NCBI GenBank assembly: GCA_002162795.1
Contig: MAAY01000001.1
Span: forward strand, 1 to 59,515
From: Rhodobacterales bacterium 56_14_T64
Lineage (GTDB): Bacteria > Pseudomonadota > Alphaproteobacteria > Rhodobacterales > Rhodobacteraceae
Direction: 5' to 3'
DNA: 59,515 nucleotides
Below are positions 8,627 through 18,683 of the stretch, in pieces. Every line of letters begins with the position of its first letter. The stretch's first letter is position 1. Below the pieces are notes generated by a model that was not told the DNA's origin, did not search any database, and saw nothing but the letters and a program-made list of their open reading frames with translations. A program made the position numbers and the translations under genes.

Positions 8627-9264
8627 GCCAGCAACTCCTGCCAAGTTCGGAAGTGGCCAAATGACGCATGCGAAGCCTTGATTTGCCGGGCTACATCCGT
8701 CGGCCAGGCCCGGAATTGGTTGGCGGTGGGAAAGATTTTGTCGGCAGAACCGATCCAAACGCGATCAAAGGCCATGTCCGGCGCGTCACCGCGGGCTTCA
8801 ATCTTCTGCAGCTCATCCCGGCGCGCGCTGACGTCAATTTGCTCCTCGGGTTGTTGGGCGTTGAAAGCACGGGCCAAGAACAGCTGATAAGACTCGGGGC
8901 TGAGAGTTTGCATGGTCTTGGTCATCGCAACAGGCGGCACACCGGTGGTGCGGTGCACTGGGGTCAAAGTACCGTTGACTGCAACCTTGCGAACGAAGGG
9001 ATCGCCGCGTCCCTGCTGCCAATGGGCATAAGATGCGATGCCAAAGGACCATGCGACAAGGCTGACACGATCATATCCAGACAGGTCCGGCAAACCAGCG
9101 TCCAGATCGCGATAGTCGCTGGCAAAGAGAACATCATAGGGGCCTGTGAGATGATCAAAGACACCAGCCCCGATGGCCCAACCGCCAAAAACAACGATGG
9201 CCTCATTATTCTGACCAGCAACGCCGGGCCGCGCCTGACCTTGGGTTAGCCAGCGGAACTCCAT
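8623..9264 (-). CDS. bioG: Pimeloyl-ACP methyl ester esterase BioG (DUF452)
   Basis: Alpha/beta-hydrolase that removes the methyl ester from pimeloyl-ACP methyl ester, ending the BioC-started pathway; BioG replaces BioH in some bacteria. Visible features are an N-terminal FGGWA, the nucleophile elbow VAWSFG (Ser about residue 73) and a C-terminal histidine in SFGHF. The length of 213 residues fits the DUF452 family. Its ATG shares a base with the bioA stop (TAATG) and its own stop overlaps bioC (ATGA), so translation is coupled along the operon. Confidence 0.88.
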   Translation of the reverse strand: MEFRWLTQGQARPGVAGQNNEAIVVFGGWAIGAGVFDHLTGPYDVLFASDYRDLDAGLPDLSGYDRVSLVAWSFGIASYAHWQQGRGDPFVRKVAVNGTLTPVHRTTGVPPVAMTKTMQTLSPESYQLFLARAFNAQQPEEQIDVSARRDELQKIEARGDAPDMAFDRVWIGSADKIFPTANQFRAWPTDVARQIKASHASFGHFRTWQELLA

Positions 9265-10562
9265 TACAGTTCTCGCGCCAAACGCAACATGCCGTTGGTG
9301 ATCTGGGTCAACTGATCAGATGTGGTGATAAAGGGAGGCATGGTGTAGATATTGTTACCAAAGGGGCGCAGGAAAACACCCATCTCGCGGGCCATCCCAT
9401 GCGCCTGATCGGCCGAGACCCTGTGCTTCATCTCGATCACGCCAATCGCCCCCAGCACCCGCACGTCCGCCACATTAGGCAGGTCACGCGCCGGTTCCAG
9501 TTCAACCACCATCTGCTCGGAAATAAGCGAGACATTGGCGTGCCAGTTAGTCTCGTCCAGCAGCTCGAGCGAAGCCAGCGCTGCAACGCAGGCCAGCGGG
9601 TTGGCCATATAAGTGGGCCCGTGCATGAAGATGCCCGGGTTGCCCCCACCTATCCCCTCAGCCACGCGATCATTGGTCATGGTACAGGCAAACGAGATAT
9701 GCCCGCCGGTCAGCCCCTTTCCCAGACAGATGATGTCAGGCTCAATGTCGCAGTGACCGGTGGCAAACAGAGCGCCGGTGCGGCCAAAGCCGGTGGCGAT
9801 TTCGTCAAAGATCAGCAAGATGCCCAGCTCATCACACAGGGCGCGGGCCTGATTGAGGTATTCGGGATGGTAGAAGTACATCCCACCAGTGCCCTGCACG
9901 ACCGGCTCCAGAATAAAGCCGGCGATTTTGTCTACGTTTTTTTCCAACAACACGCGCAGTTCACCCAGACCGTTTTGGGCCGGATCGTCGATCCATTCTT
10001 GGGTGATGCCAATTGGAGGGCGCGGAACAAAATGCTGCACGCTGAGCGCGCCCTGAAACAGATGGTGCATACCAGTGTCTGGGTCACAGACACTCATCGC
10101 CTTCCAAGTGTCGCCATGGTAGCCTGAGCGCACGGTGGCGAATTGTGAACGGCCTTCGAACCCCATAGCGTGTTGGTATTGCACGGCCATTTTCATCGCC
10201 ACCTCGACCGATACCGAACCGGAGTCGCAGTAGAAGATACGCGTCAGGCTGTCGGGGGTGATCTCCAGCAGTTTGCGGCCTAGATTGATCGCCGGGCCAT
10301 GGGTCAAGCCGCCGAACATCACATGCGGCAACCGATCCAGCTGGTCATGCATCGCCTGGGTAATCCGTGGGTTACGGTGCCCGTGCATCATGCACCACCA
10401 GGATGACATCGCGTCGATCAATTGGCAGCCGTCGTCCAGTGTCAGGTGAACGCCTTGAGATTCCCTTACCACAAAGGTCGGCCCCGGTTGCGTGACGTTT
10501 GTATAGGGGTGCCAGAGGTGCTGTTGGTCGAATTCCAGCTGTGTCAGGTTGTCTGCGCTCAT
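9264..10562 (-). CDS. bioA: Adenosylmethionine-8-amino-7-oxononanoate aminotransferase
   Basis: PLP-dependent class III aminotransferase that converts KAPA to DAPA with SAM as amino donor. Visible landmarks are HLWHPYTNV at the N-terminus, [20 protein letters not shown], the PLP-aspartate segment [14 protein letters not shown] and the Schiff-base lysine in [10 protein letters not shown]. Length is 432 residues, normal for BioA. The start overlaps the bioD stop (ATGA). The position between bioD and bioG confirms the assignment. Confidence 0.95.
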   Translation of the reverse strand: MSADNLTQLEFDQQHLWHPYTNVTQPGPTFVVRESQGVHLTLDDGCQLIDAMSSWWCMMHGHRNPRITQAMHDQLDRLPHVMFGGLTHGPAINLGRKLLEITPDSLTRIFYCDSGSVSVEVAMKMAVQYQHAMGFEGRSQFATVRSGYHGDTWKAMSVCDPDTGMHHLFQGALSVQHFVPRPPIGITQEWIDDPAQNGLGELRVLLEKNVDKIAGFILEPVVQGTGGMYFYHPEYLNQARALCDELGILLIFDEIATGFGRTGALFATGHCDIEPDIICLGKGLTGGHISFACTMTNDRVAEGIGGGNPGIFMHGPTYMANPLACVAALASLELLDETNWHANVSLISEQMVVELEPARDLPNVADVRVLGAIGVIEMKHRVSADQAHGMAREMGVFLRPFGNNIYTMPPFITTSDQLTQITNGMLRLAREL

Positions 10563-11284
10563 AACTGCAACGCCTTTTTGATCGTGTCGATGTCGATGTG
10601 GGTGGCAAAGGCTTGAGCGAGGGCTTCAGTGCCCGCTTCAGACCGACCGCCAGGTTGGTCCGCGCCTGACCTTCCCCCCGGGAAGGCGCTTTGCACCTCC
10701 CCAAGGTCAGACGCTAGCGTTTCACTGCGTAATCCCACGATCATGGGTAAACGCCCCAAATGCGCGACTTTGCCGAACTGGCAGATGGTTTGCTCAACAT
10801 CTGCCTCGGCCTCACCGATGAAGACCACGCCAACCACATCGCACTCCGCGCCGCGCAGGGCCTGCAGTGACAACAGAGTGTGATTGATCGTGCCCAGTTG
10901 CGTGCGGGCGCATAAGATCACCGGCGCAGTCCAGCGGGCAAAAAGATCCAGATATAGCATCTCACGGTTAAGAGGCACCATCACGCCGCCAGCACCTTCG
11001 GCCACCAGCACGCCGTCAACCTGCGGCAAGTCCAGCGAGTCGGGATCAATCTCGACGCCCTCTGCCTCGGCTGACAGGTGTGGCGAAGCAGGCAATTGTA
11101 GCAGATAGCCTTCGGGCAGAACCGGACGTCCAGACAGGCGGGCAACAACCTGGCTGTCGGTTTCCTCTTCCAGACCGGATTGAACTGGCTTCCAATAGCT
11201 GGCCTGCAAGGCGGCGGTCAGACCAGCAGAGAACACGGTTTTGCCGATGCCAGTATCGGTGCCAGTGACGACGATGGCACTCAT
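10559..11284 (-). CDS. bioD: Dethiobiotin synthetase
   Basis: ATP-dependent carboxylase that closes the ureido ring of DAPA to give dethiobiotin. The P-loop reads GTDTGIGKT at the N-terminus, and [13 protein letters not shown] matches the conserved BioD segment. The C-terminal third contains the insert [18 protein letters not shown], a Gly/Arg/Ser-rich stretch that looks less conserved. The start overlaps the bioF stop (ATGA). Confidence 0.93.
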   Translation of the reverse strand: MSAIVVTGTDTGIGKTVFSAGLTAALQASYWKPVQSGLEEETDSQVVARLSGRPVLPEGYLLQLPASPHLSAEAEGVEIDPDSLDLPQVDGVLVAEGAGGVMVPLNREMLYLDLFARWTAPVILCARTQLGTINHTLLSLQALRGAECDVVGVVFIGEAEADVEQTICQFGKVAHLGRLPMIVGLRSETLASDLGEVQSAFPGGRSGADQPGGRSEAGTEALAQAFATHIDIDTIKKALQL

Positions 11285-12423
11285 GCCGTAGTCTCCAGTT
11301 CATTGGCGAGATCGGCAAACAGCGCCGAAATCACCTGTTTCGATGTGTTGAGCGTGACAGAAATTCGCAGTCGAGCAGTACCGCGCGGTACGGTTGGCGG
11401 GCGAATGCCGCGAATGTCAAAGCCACGATCCTGCATCGCCTGCGCCGTCGTCATTGTTAGCTTGTCGTCGCCGATGATCACCGGCAGAATCTGAGTTTCA
11501 AATCCAGTCAGACCGCAATGAGCCTCGGCCTCAGAATGGGCGTGATGGATCATGTCCCAGACCTGTGCCTGTCGGGATGGATTTTCGGCCAGTTCCGCCA
11601 GAGCAGCGCGGACCAGTGCGGCGTTCAGCGGCGATGGGGCAGTGGCAAAGATAAAGGCGCGGGCCTTGTTGATCAGGGTCTCGATCAGGGCGGAGGCACC
11701 GCAAATCAGTGCGCCTGAGACGCCCAGCGCCTTGCCGCAGGTGTGCAGCGACAGCACGTTTGGCAGATGGGCGACGCCGTGGCCCAGACCACGGCCCAGA
11801 TCGCCAAACACGCCGGTGGAATGGGCCTCATCTACCACCAGCACGGCATTTTCACGGTTGGCCAGTTCGGACAGCGCCTCCAGCGGGGCGCAGTCGCCAT
11901 CCATGGAATAGACCGCCTCGGCCGCGATCCAGATCTGGCCGGCGCCGCCTTCGGTGCGCCACTGGGTGATTGCAGCCTGTGCAGCGCCGACATCATTGTG
12001 GGCAAAGCTTTGGTTCTGCGCCCGGCCCAGACGCATCCCGTCGTGGGTGCTGGCGTGAATCAGCGCGTCATATAGCACCAAATCACCCTGTTGCGGCAGC
12101 GCAGAGAAGATCGCCATATTGCCGGTAAAGCCACCGTTGATGAACAAGGCGGTCTGAGTGCCGAAGAAATCGGCGGCCTCGGACTCGAGCAGTTGGTGTT
12201 CGCTGTCATTGCCACGCAGCAAGCGTGAGCCGCCTGCCCCAACCGGAACTCCGCGTGCCAATGCTGCGATGGCGGCATCGCGCAACAAGTCCGATCCGGC
12301 AAGACCCAGATAGTCATTGGACGAAAAATCATGCCCAGCGCGGGGGATCAGACTGCGATAGCGCCCGCGCGACTTGAGCGCCTCCAGCGCCTGTTGATGG
12401 CGCGGGAAGACGCCCGTGCTCAT
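11281..12423 (-). CDS. bioF: 8-amino-7-oxononanoate synthase
   Basis: PLP enzyme condensing pimeloyl-ACP with alanine to give KAPA. Landmarks are [34 protein letters not shown] (PLP-binding Asp) and the lysine in [12 protein letters not shown]. Length is 380 residues. The start is the ATG that overlaps the bioB stop (ATGA); a longer frame to 12561 lies inside bioB and is rejected. Confidence 0.95.
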   Translation of the reverse strand: MSTGVFPRHQQALEALKSRGRYRSLIPRAGHDFSSNDYLGLAGSDLLRDAAIAALARGVPVGAGGSRLLRGNDSEHQLLESEAADFFGTQTALFINGGFTGNMAIFSALPQQGDLVLYDALIHASTHDGMRLGRAQNQSFAHNDVGAAQAAITQWRTEGGAGQIWIAAEAVYSMDGDCAPLEALSELANRENAVLVVDEAHSTGVFGDLGRGLGHGVAHLPNVLSLHTCGKALGVSGALICGASALIETLINKARAFIFATAPSPLNAALVRAALAELAENPSRQAQVWDMIHHAHSEAEAHCGLTGFETQILPVIIGDDKLTMTTAQAMQDRGFDIRGIRPPTVPRGTARLRISVTLNTSKQVISALFADLANELETTA

Positions 12424-13397
12424 CTTGATCCGTCGCAGCCCAAAGCCATGGCAGAGATGCCAAGGCGGGCAAACAATGCGGTATCCTTGTCCTCTTCGGG
12501 GTTGTCGGCGGTCAACAGAGTGTCGCCGACAAAGATCGAATTGGCCCCGGCAAAGAAACACATCGCCTGCATTTCGTCACTCATGTCGGTGCGGCCCGCG
12601 GACAGGCGCACATGCGTTTTTGGCATCAGGATACGCGCCAACGCTACAGTGCGGACAAATTCGATCGGATCCAGCTGTTCCACATCCGCAAGTGGAGTGT
12701 CGGGGATTGGGATCAGCATGTTGACCGGCACCGAATCCGGGTGCTCTTCCAGCGTTGCCAGCGCCAGCATCATGTCAATGCGGTCCATCTGTTGCTCACC
12801 CATACCGACGATGCCACCGGCACAGACCTTGATGCCTGCTTCGCGCACTCGGTTCAGAGTGTCGATGCGGTCCGCAAAGGTACGGGTGGTGATGATTTCC
12901 GAATAGTAACGCTCGGATGTGTCGATGTTGTGGTTGTAGTAATCCAGCCCGGAATCACGCAGTCGGAACACCTGCTCTTCGTCCAACATGCCCAGTGTCA
13001 TGCAGGTTTCCATGCCCAGATCCTTGACGCCTTTGACCATCGCCTCAAGCGCCGCCATGTCGCGATCCTTGGGCGAGCGCCAGGCAGCGCCCATGCAATA
13101 ACGTGTCGCGCCGCCCTCTTTGGCCTTGCGAGCCTGGGATATCACCCGTTCAACTTCAATCAGTTTCGAGGCGGACAGCTGGGCGCCGTTGCGCGCCGAC
13201 TGTGAACAATAGGCGCAATCTTCGGCACAGCCACCAGTCTTAATGCTGAGCAGTTTCGATTTCTGCACCTGATTGGGGTCGAAATTCTGCCGGTGCACCG
13301 TCTGTGCCTGAAACAACAGATCCATGAAGGGTTGATTGTAAATCGCTTCGGCTTGCTCGCGCGTCCAGTCGTTGCGGATAGGGCTGGCGTCCAACAT
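12420..13397 (-). CDS. bioB: Biotin synthase (radical SAM)
   Basis: Inserts sulfur into dethiobiotin. It has the radical-SAM CxxxCxxC motif in [14 protein letters not shown] and the characteristic [12 protein letters not shown] and GGIVGMGE segments. Length is about 325 residues. I chose the ATG at 13397 because GGGAG lies a few bases upstream; the upstream in-frame codons run through a BioR-like operator and are unlikely to be translated. It is the first gene of bioBFDAGC and the only one with a leader, so operon control acts here. Confidence 0.95.
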   Translation of the reverse strand: MLDASPIRNDWTREQAEAIYNQPFMDLLFQAQTVHRQNFDPNQVQKSKLLSIKTGGCAEDCAYCSQSARNGAQLSASKLIEVERVISQARKAKEGGATRYCMGAAWRSPKDRDMAALEAMVKGVKDLGMETCMTLGMLDEEQVFRLRDSGLDYYNHNIDTSERYYSEIITTRTFADRIDTLNRVREAGIKVCAGGIVGMGEQQMDRIDMMLALATLEEHPDSVPVNMLIPIPDTPLADVEQLDPIEFVRTVALARILMPKTHVRLSAGRTDMSDEMQAMCFFAGANSIFVGDTLLTADNPEEDKDTALFARLGISAMALGCDGSR

Positions 13398-13416
13398 GTG
13401 ATCTCCCACGAGGAAA

Positions 13417-13426
13417 TTATAGATAA
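13417..13426 (-). promoter_or_regulatory. BioR-like operator 1
   Basis: TTATAGATAA matches the published BioR consensus TTATMKATAA of alphaproteobacteria exactly. It lies 20 bases upstream of the bioB start. BioR is a GntR-type repressor of biotin synthesis; no bioR gene is in this window. Confidence 0.75.
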
Positions 13427-13458
13427 TTTTCCGACCGGACAGTCCCGGCACACCTGAT

Positions 13459-13468
13459 TAATAGATAA
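13459..13468 (-). promoter_or_regulatory. BioR-like operator 2
   Basis: TAATAGATAA differs at one position from the BioR consensus and lies 42 bases, about four helical turns, from operator 1. Two sites on one face of the helix would allow cooperative repression of the bioB promoter. Confidence 0.6.
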
Positions 13469-13651
13469 TTTCAAAGGGAAGTTTCAAGCCCCTGTTCCCA
13501 CCCTGCCGCAATTGGTCGCATTTTCCGCCGAAACGATCCAGCACACCCGCATCTGCGCATCAGCGCACAGCCATGGTTTCCGCACGCCAATTGCTCTGGG
13601 CCAGCACCTGCCTATCTTTGCATCAACCAAGGATTAACCGGAGGCTATCAG

Positions 13652-14563
13652 ATGTCGCTCAGACCCGTTTTAGAAACCCGCAACGCAGTCCCCACCATGG
13701 AGGGCGCTGGCGTCAAACTACACCGCGCCTTTGGTTTTCAGGATCCAAGCGAGCTGGACCCGTTTCTGCTGTTCGACGACTTTCGCAACGAACGCCCCGA
13801 GGATTTCCAGAAGGGCTTCCCCTGGCATCCCCATCGCGGCATCGAAACCATCACCTATGTATTGTCTGGCACCGTCGAACACACGGATTCGCTGGGCAAC
13901 AGCGGCACACTGGGCGCGGGGGACGTTCAGTGGATGACCGCCGGGTCGGGCATCATGCATCAGGAAATGCCGTTCGGGAACAGCTCGGGGCAGATGCATG
14001 GGTTTCAGCTGTGGGGCAACCTGCCCAGTGATCAGAAAATGACCGCGCCACGCTATCAAGACATGGGCAGTCAGGACATTCCCGAGGTTGTAGACGACGA
14101 TGGCACCCGCGTGAGGGTGATCGTCGGAGAGTTTTGGGGCAAGCGTGGACCAGTGGATGGCATTGCCGCAGACCCCCAGTATCTGGATGTCTTTGTTCCT
14201 GCCGGAATGAAGAAGACCTTCAAGATCGACACCTACCGCCGCGCCTTTGCCTATGTGTTCGAGGGCCAGGGTGCCTTTAGTGATGCCTCGGCTCCGCAGG
14301 GTGTGCTGCTCGAGAAAGAAGTGGCCGGTGAAGAGCTGCACATTCGTGACATGTCGGGGAACCGCACCCTGGTGCGATTTGGCAGTGGTGATGAGATCAC
14401 CGTGATGGCGGGACCGGAAGGTGTCCGGTTCTTGCTGATCTCGGGCGCGCCCATTGATGAACCCGTCGCCTGGCACGGTCCTATCGTGATGAACACCCAG
14501 GCCGAGCTGCAACAGGCCTTTGCCGAGCTGCGCAACGGCAGTTTCATCCGCCCGGCACATTGA
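13652..14563 (+). CDS. Pirin family protein
   Basis: Bicupin metal-binding protein of 303 residues. The N-terminal cupin has the pirin metal site: PWHPHRGIETITYVLSG, then GDVQWMTAGSGIMHQEM. Bacterial pirins act as quercetinases or redox and transcription cofactors; which applies here is unknown. GGAGG lies nine bases before the ATG. It is a single gene diverging from the biotin operon, with about 250 bases between them. Confidence 0.9.
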   Translation: MSLRPVLETRNAVPTMEGAGVKLHRAFGFQDPSELDPFLLFDDFRNERPEDFQKGFPWHPHRGIETITYVLSGTVEHTDSLGNSGTLGAGDVQWMTAGSGIMHQEMPFGNSSGQMHGFQLWGNLPSDQKMTAPRYQDMGSQDIPEVVDDDGTRVRVIVGEFWGKRGPVDGIAADPQYLDVFVPAGMKKTFKIDTYRRAFAYVFEGQGAFSDASAPQGVLLEKEVAGEELHIRDMSGNRTLVRFGSGDEITVMAGPEGVRFLLISGAPIDEPVAWHGPIVMNTQAELQQAFAELRNGSFIRPAH

Positions 14564-14727
14564 CGCAGTACTTGCAGGAAATCCCAGCATAACGTTGTTC
14601 CGCTTCGTGACACTGGAATTTCCCGCCTTAACATGCCACTATCGAATCCGAGGGCGCCCACTCACCGCCCTGCAGTTTGGATTATTTGATCCAATGTTGT
14701 TTTGTTACCTATTGGGAATTTACCCAA

Positions 14728-15606
14728 ATGAAGTCACAGCAGACTATGGAGCACCCGTTGGACAGCGCCATGATCGAGCGGTTGCATCTTGGCAGCAACA
14801 GTTCCGCTGTGCTCAAGATCATTCGCGGCGCCATTCATTCCAGTGACATCTTTAGCCGCACCGTTTTTGGCCATCCGTTTCTTGGGTTGCGCGAATGCGA
14901 GGGTTTTCTTCGGCAGTTGGACGGATTGAAAGGTCAGGCCCTGATAGACAAGTTGCTGTCGCTGGAAGGCGGCACCACGATCACTTCGTATGGGCTGCAA
15001 CACATTCCTACCTCTGGAGCCGTTGTTATTGCCGCGACCCACCCTACCGGTATGTTCGACTTTGCTGCCCATGCCGGAGCCCTGCTGGGCAAACGGCCAG
15101 ATATGAAGGTGGTCGCCAATCGAGAGGTAGAAAGATTTCTTGGCCCCGACAGCATTGTTCCGGTCACCATCGACAAGCACAACAATGCCGTGTCCGGCAT
15201 CCAGACTCGAAAGGCAATGTTGCGTCACTTGAGCAATGATGGAGCTTTGTTGATATTCGGGTCTGGCCGCGTTCCGGACTTCTGTCAGGGACATCTGATC
15301 GAGCCCGCCTGGCGACGCGGTGCCACGCTTGCATCGAAACTAAGCCAAGCCCCGATTGTCACCGCTTCGCTGGATGCCCGAAATTCAAAGGCCTATTACC
15401 GCACCCGCGCCTTTGCCCGCTTTGTCAGCGGTGGCGACGACGATTTCGGCGCCATGATTGCATCGCTGCGTTACTTTGCCGAGCTGCTGGAAAAACTAGG
15501 GGGGCAGTACGATGTGCACTATGGCCCGTTGATGCCCCCCGGCACCGATCCGGTCACGCTGAAACAAGCCGCCGAGACCCTTGTTCCAGGTCAGTATCGA
15601 TCTTAG
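14728..15606 (+). CDS. PlsC-like acyltransferase (hemolysin/OlsB-type fold)
   Basis: About 292 residues. The acyltransferase catalytic block appears as AATHPTGMFDFAAHAG (an HPxGxxD pattern, as in hemolysin-related and ornithine-lipid acyltransferases), followed by ANREVERFLG and a block-III-like LIFGSGRVPD. A membrane phospholipid or aminolipid acyl transfer role is likely, but the substrate is unknown. I chose the ATG at 14728; an earlier ATG at 14677 would overlap an imperfect TTGGAT...ATCCAA inverted repeat at 14677-14694 that could be an operator. Convergent with the GNAT gene. Confidence 0.65.
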   Translation: MKSQQTMEHPLDSAMIERLHLGSNSSAVLKIIRGAIHSSDIFSRTVFGHPFLGLRECEGFLRQLDGLKGQALIDKLLSLEGGTTITSYGLQHIPTSGAVVIAATHPTGMFDFAAHAGALLGKRPDMKVVANREVERFLGPDSIVPVTIDKHNNAVSGIQTRKAMLRHLSNDGALLIFGSGRVPDFCQGHLIEPAWRRGATLASKLSQAPIVTASLDARNSKAYYRTRAFARFVSGGDDDFGAMIASLRYFAELLEKLGGQYDVHYGPLMPPGTDPVTLKQAAETLVPGQYRS

Positions 15607-15628
15607 CGAAAAATTCCTGACCGCTCCC

Positions 15629-16111
15629 TCACTGCCCCGTTCCAGTCCAGCGATAGATAACTTCGCCGTCAGTCTCCGCACCATGGAACCCAGCCCGTTC
15701 AAGCAGGCGCGCTGAGGCAGTGTTGCCCAGCATCACACCCCCGCAAAGGGTGACATTTGCGTCTCGAAACTGGGCCTGCAGCGCGGCAACCAACTCTGTT
15801 GCCAGTCCCTGCCCCCAGACATGCTGGGCAAAAAGATAGCCCAAATGACGCTCGGGGGTGTTCTGATCAACATGCGACAGGATGAGCAGCCCAACGCCCT
15901 GACCAGAGACATCACACAACGCAACTACACTCGCTTGCTGCGACAGCTTAGCAAGGAAAGAGCGCTGCTCGCCCTCGACTTCAAGACCCTGAAACCCGCC
16001 CGGCAAGAATTCCACGACATCCGGAGCAAACAGCGCCGCCAGATCGTCAGTGCAAAACGCGCGCCAATCGCCCCCCCGCAACCGGGCAGTTCTGAGGCTG
16101 GTCAGGCTCAT
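15629..16111 (-). CDS. GNAT family N-acetyltransferase
   Basis: A 160-residue GCN5-type acetyltransferase. The acetyl-CoA-binding region is YLFAQHVWGQGLATELVAAL (the QxxGxG/A pattern, with Gly replacing the usual Arg in one position), followed by GVMLGNTASARLLERAGF. It resembles RimJ/RimL-type enzymes. The substrate is unknown. Its ATG overlaps the stop of the upstream TetR regulator (ATGA), so it is co-expressed with, and probably controlled by, that regulator. Confidence 0.85.
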   Translation of the reverse strand: MSLTSLRTARLRGGDWRAFCTDDLAALFAPDVVEFLPGGFQGLEVEGEQRSFLAKLSQQASVVALCDVSGQGVGLLILSHVDQNTPERHLGYLFAQHVWGQGLATELVAALQAQFRDANVTLCGGVMLGNTASARLLERAGFHGAETDGEVIYRWTGTGQ

Positions 16112-16695
16112 ACGGCCATGGCCCGACGCACCATCTGCCAGTAAGTTGTCTCGACCTCGTCCAGCGACAAGCGCCCGCCTGCCCTATACCAGGTATTGAC
16201 CCCATTCAGCATCGCAATCACGGCCAGCGTAGCGATCTTGGTGTCCGGAACAGAAAACACTCGTTCTGCGACCCCCTGTTTCAAAATGGCTTCCAGAGTA
16301 TTCTCATACTCGCGCCGCAGCGACTCGATGGCGGTAAAATTCTGCGGCGAGAGATTGCGCAGCTCCATATAGGCGATGAAGACCGCATCTGGCCGCTGCA
16401 TATGGAAGCGGATGTGAAACCGGGTAAATGCCTCGAGCTGCGACAAGGCACCGCCATTCCGAGGCTGATCCTGCCAGGTGGCCAGCAGCTCGGTCATATG
16501 GCCTTCCATCAGGTGAAACAGCAGGCTTTGCTTGTCCGGCGTGTAGTTATACAGCGCTCCGGCCTGCACGCCGACCTCTTTGGCAATCTGGCGCATCGAC
16601 ACAGCAGCAAAGCCGTGTTGCGCAAACAGCCGCAGCGCTGCATCACGGATGCGCGGGCCGGTGATGCCGGAATGTGATCCTTGGGTGCGTGCCAT
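16108..16695 (-). CDS. TetR family transcriptional regulator
   Basis: A 195-residue repressor with the N-terminal TetR helix-turn-helix: IRDAALRLFAQHGFAAVSMR then EVGVQAGALYNYTPDKQSL. The ligand domain resembles regulators of acyl-CoA or branched-chain metabolism, such as the PsrA and LiuQ groups, but I cannot identify the ligand. An inverted repeat just upstream of the gene is a likely self-operator. It heads a two-gene operon with a GNAT acetyltransferase. Confidence 0.88.
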   Translation of the reverse strand: MARTQGSHSGITGPRIRDAALRLFAQHGFAAVSMRQIAKEVGVQAGALYNYTPDKQSLLFHLMEGHMTELLATWQDQPRNGGALSQLEAFTRFHIRFHMQRPDAVFIAYMELRNLSPQNFTAIESLRREYENTLEAILKQGVAERVFSVPDTKIATLAVIAMLNGVNTWYRAGGRLSLDEVETTYWQMVRRAMAV

Positions 16696-16708
16696 GCCGC
16701 CAGGCTAT

Positions 16709-16724
16709 CTGAACAGACGTTCAG
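16709..16724. promoter_or_regulatory. Inverted repeat, probable TetR operator
   Basis: CTGAACAGACGTTCAG is an inverted repeat with 6-base arms around a 4-base centre, 14 bases upstream of the TetR start codon. Its form (GAAC...GTTC) is that of PsrA-type operators, which suggests autoregulation. Confidence 0.55.
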
Positions 16725-16792
16725 AAAAAACCCCCGCTTGCGACTTTTCCGACAAACAGGCATCAATGTGATGGACAATAGGACACCCCGTA

Positions 16793-17053
16793 ATGACCCG
16801 CTCAACTGCGTTGAAGATCTGTGCCTGCCTGCTTGCCCTGACGGCAACCGCTTGCACCCGCGTACCCGAGCTAGAGGACCAGCTGAACGCCGATCTGAGA
16901 TCTGCCGATTATCCCACGTTGGTGCCGCTGGATCAGGCTGTTGAACCTTTGCCCCACCCCGGCGCTCAGAGCGAAGAGCTAGAGCGGCAATTGGCGGCCC
17001 GCAGCGCCCATTTGCAAAACCGCGCCAAGGCTTTGAACGCAGCTTCGAATTAG
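16793..17053 (+). CDS. Small predicted lipoprotein
   Basis: Eighty-six residues with a signal peptide ending in a lipobox (LLALTATAC, Cys about 21). The mature part is short and charged: VPELEDQLNADLRSADYPTL and then a helix-prone EELERQLAARSAHLQNRAKAL. AGGACA precedes the ATG. I do not recognise a family. It is divergent from the TetR gene and could share its operator. Confidence 0.7.
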   Translation: MTRSTALKICACLLALTATACTRVPELEDQLNADLRSADYPTLVPLDQAVEPLPHPGAQSEELERQLAARSAHLQNRAKALNAASN

Positions 17054-17362
17054 CGTCTGCCTAAACCACTGCGTAATTAACTTTTCACTTTCTCCTTTCA
17101 GGCGATTGTCTCCTGCCCGTCGTCGGCCATCTCTGATGCCGTCCTCCGGTTAGGCGCCGCACCGCAAAGCGGCGCCTGGCCCAATTCCAGCTGTAGCATC
17201 GGCATTACTGATGGTACAGGAGGATGCGGGAGCCCCTGTTTCTGATCCGCCTCAGCAATAAAAAGAGAGCACGGCATTGCGGCCCTGACCTTAGCGCCGT
17301 TGCACCCTTGCGCTGAGCCGGCTAAGGCGATGGGCAAACGGGAAAACAAGGGATCACCAGCT
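17054..17362 (+). other. Leader region of hom
   Basis: A 309-base non-coding stretch. It contains a perfect 9-bp hairpin at 17152-17177 (AGGCGCCGC / GCGGCGCCT, 8-base loop), without a U-tract. I compared the region by eye with the SAM-II (metA) and other methionine-linked riboswitches and found no match. AAGGGA lies close to the hom start. Confidence 0.45.
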
Positions 17363-18649
17363 ATGACAACGCCGCTTCGTCTTGGGATTGCAGGTTTGGG
17401 CACCGTCGGTACTGGCGTGGTGAAAATCATTCGCCGTCAGGCCGCGATGCTGGAGGCACGTACTGGCCGCCCGGTTGTGATCTCTGCTGTTTCTGCGCGG
17501 GACGCCAGTAAGGATCGTGGCATTTCGCTGAGCAGCTATGCCTGGGAAAGCGATCCGGTGGCGCTGGCTGTTCGCGACGACGTGGATGTCTTTGTCGAAT
17601 TGATGGGCGGGCATGAGGGTGCAGCCAAGGCGGCAACCGAGGCGGCGCTGGCGGCTGGCAAAGATGTGGTCACGGCCAACAAGGCACTGCTGGCCATCCA
17701 CGGGCAAGCGCTGGCTGAACAAGCCGAAGCAAAAGGCCAGGTCATCCGGTTCGAGGCGGCCGTCGCAGGCGGCATCCCGGTGATCAAGTCGCTGACCGAA
17801 GGGCTGGCAGGCAATGAAATCACCCGCGTCATGGGGGTGATGAACGGCACTTGTAACTATATCCTGACCCAGATGCAGGCCACCGGTCAGGGCTATAACG
17901 CCCTGTTTGAGGAATGTGGCAAGCTGGGCTATCTGGAAGCAGATCCCAATCTGGACGTAGGAGGCATTGATGCAGGCCACAAGCTGGCACTGCTGGCCTC
18001 GATCGCCTTTGGCACCAAGCCCGCCTTTGACCGGGTGCAGCTGGAAGGCATTCAGCGCATCACTCTGGAAGACATAAATCACGCTGCCGATATGGGCTTT
18101 CGCATCAAGCTGTTAGGCGTGGCACAGCGCTCGGCCCGTGGGCTAGAGCAACGTATGTCACCCTGTCTGGTGCCCGCCAATTCGCCGCTGGGTCAGCTGG
18201 AAGGCGGTACCAACATGGTGGTGATCGAAGGCGACGCGGTGGAACAGATTGTGTTGCGCGGCCCCGGTGCAGGCGAAGGTCCAACCGCCAGTGCGGTTCT
18301 GGGTGACATCTGTGATCTGGCACGCGGGTTGCGGATTGCCACTTTTGGCCAACCTGCGACCAGCTTGCAGGATATCGCTGCAGCACAAACCGGCCTGCCT
18401 GCCCCCTATTACCTGCGCATGAACCTGCAGGACAAACCCGGCGCACTGGCCAAAGTCGCCGCCGCGCTGGGCGATGCCGCTGTCTCGATCGACCGGATGC
18501 GCCAATATGGTCACTCCGAGCCAACCGCGCCGGTGTTGATCGTCACCCACAAATGCACCCGAGCAACGCTGGACGTGGCTTTGCAAGCTTTGGAAGCCAG
18601 TGATGTGGTGGACGGCGCCCCCGTTGCACTACGCATCGAAGAACTTTGA
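17363..18649 (+). CDS. hom: Homoserine dehydrogenase
   Basis: Reduces aspartate semialdehyde to homoserine, the branch point to threonine and methionine. It has an N-terminal Rossmann motif GIAGLGTVGTGVV, the catalytic-domain signature GGIPVIKSLTEGLAGNEI and MGVMNGTCNYIL, and a C-terminal ACT domain (from about residue 350, DKPGALAKVAAAL) typical of threonine feedback. Length is 428 residues from the chosen ATG at 17363. Upstream ATG codons lack a ribosome site. It is followed on the same strand by glpX and recJ, an order I believe is common in Rhodobacterales. Confidence 0.95.
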   Translation: MTTPLRLGIAGLGTVGTGVVKIIRRQAAMLEARTGRPVVISAVSARDASKDRGISLSSYAWESDPVALAVRDDVDVFVELMGGHEGAAKAATEAALAAGKDVVTANKALLAIHGQALAEQAEAKGQVIRFEAAVAGGIPVIKSLTEGLAGNEITRVMGVMNGTCNYILTQMQATGQGYNALFEECGKLGYLEADPNLDVGGIDAGHKLALLASIAFGTKPAFDRVQLEGIQRITLEDINHAADMGFRIKLLGVAQRSARGLEQRMSPCLVPANSPLGQLEGGTNMVVIEGDAVEQIVLRGPGAGEGPTASAVLGDICDLARGLRIATFGQPATSLQDIAAAQTGLPAPYYLRMNLQDKPGALAKVAAALGDAAVSIDRMRQYGHSEPTAPVLIVTHKCTRATLDVALQALEASDVVDGAPVALRIEEL

Positions 18650-18683
18650 TCGCCGCTTAAACCGGCGGAATCGGAAATTTCCC

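Noticed and set aside
7835-13397. Many long open frames opposite the biotin genes
   Set aside because: They are antisense shadows in GC-rich DNA; the biotin genes explain the region fully.
17054-17362. Possible methionine/SAM riboswitch before hom
   Set aside because: No match by eye to SAM-II or related conserved cores. A covariance-model search would settle it; a significant hit would overturn this.
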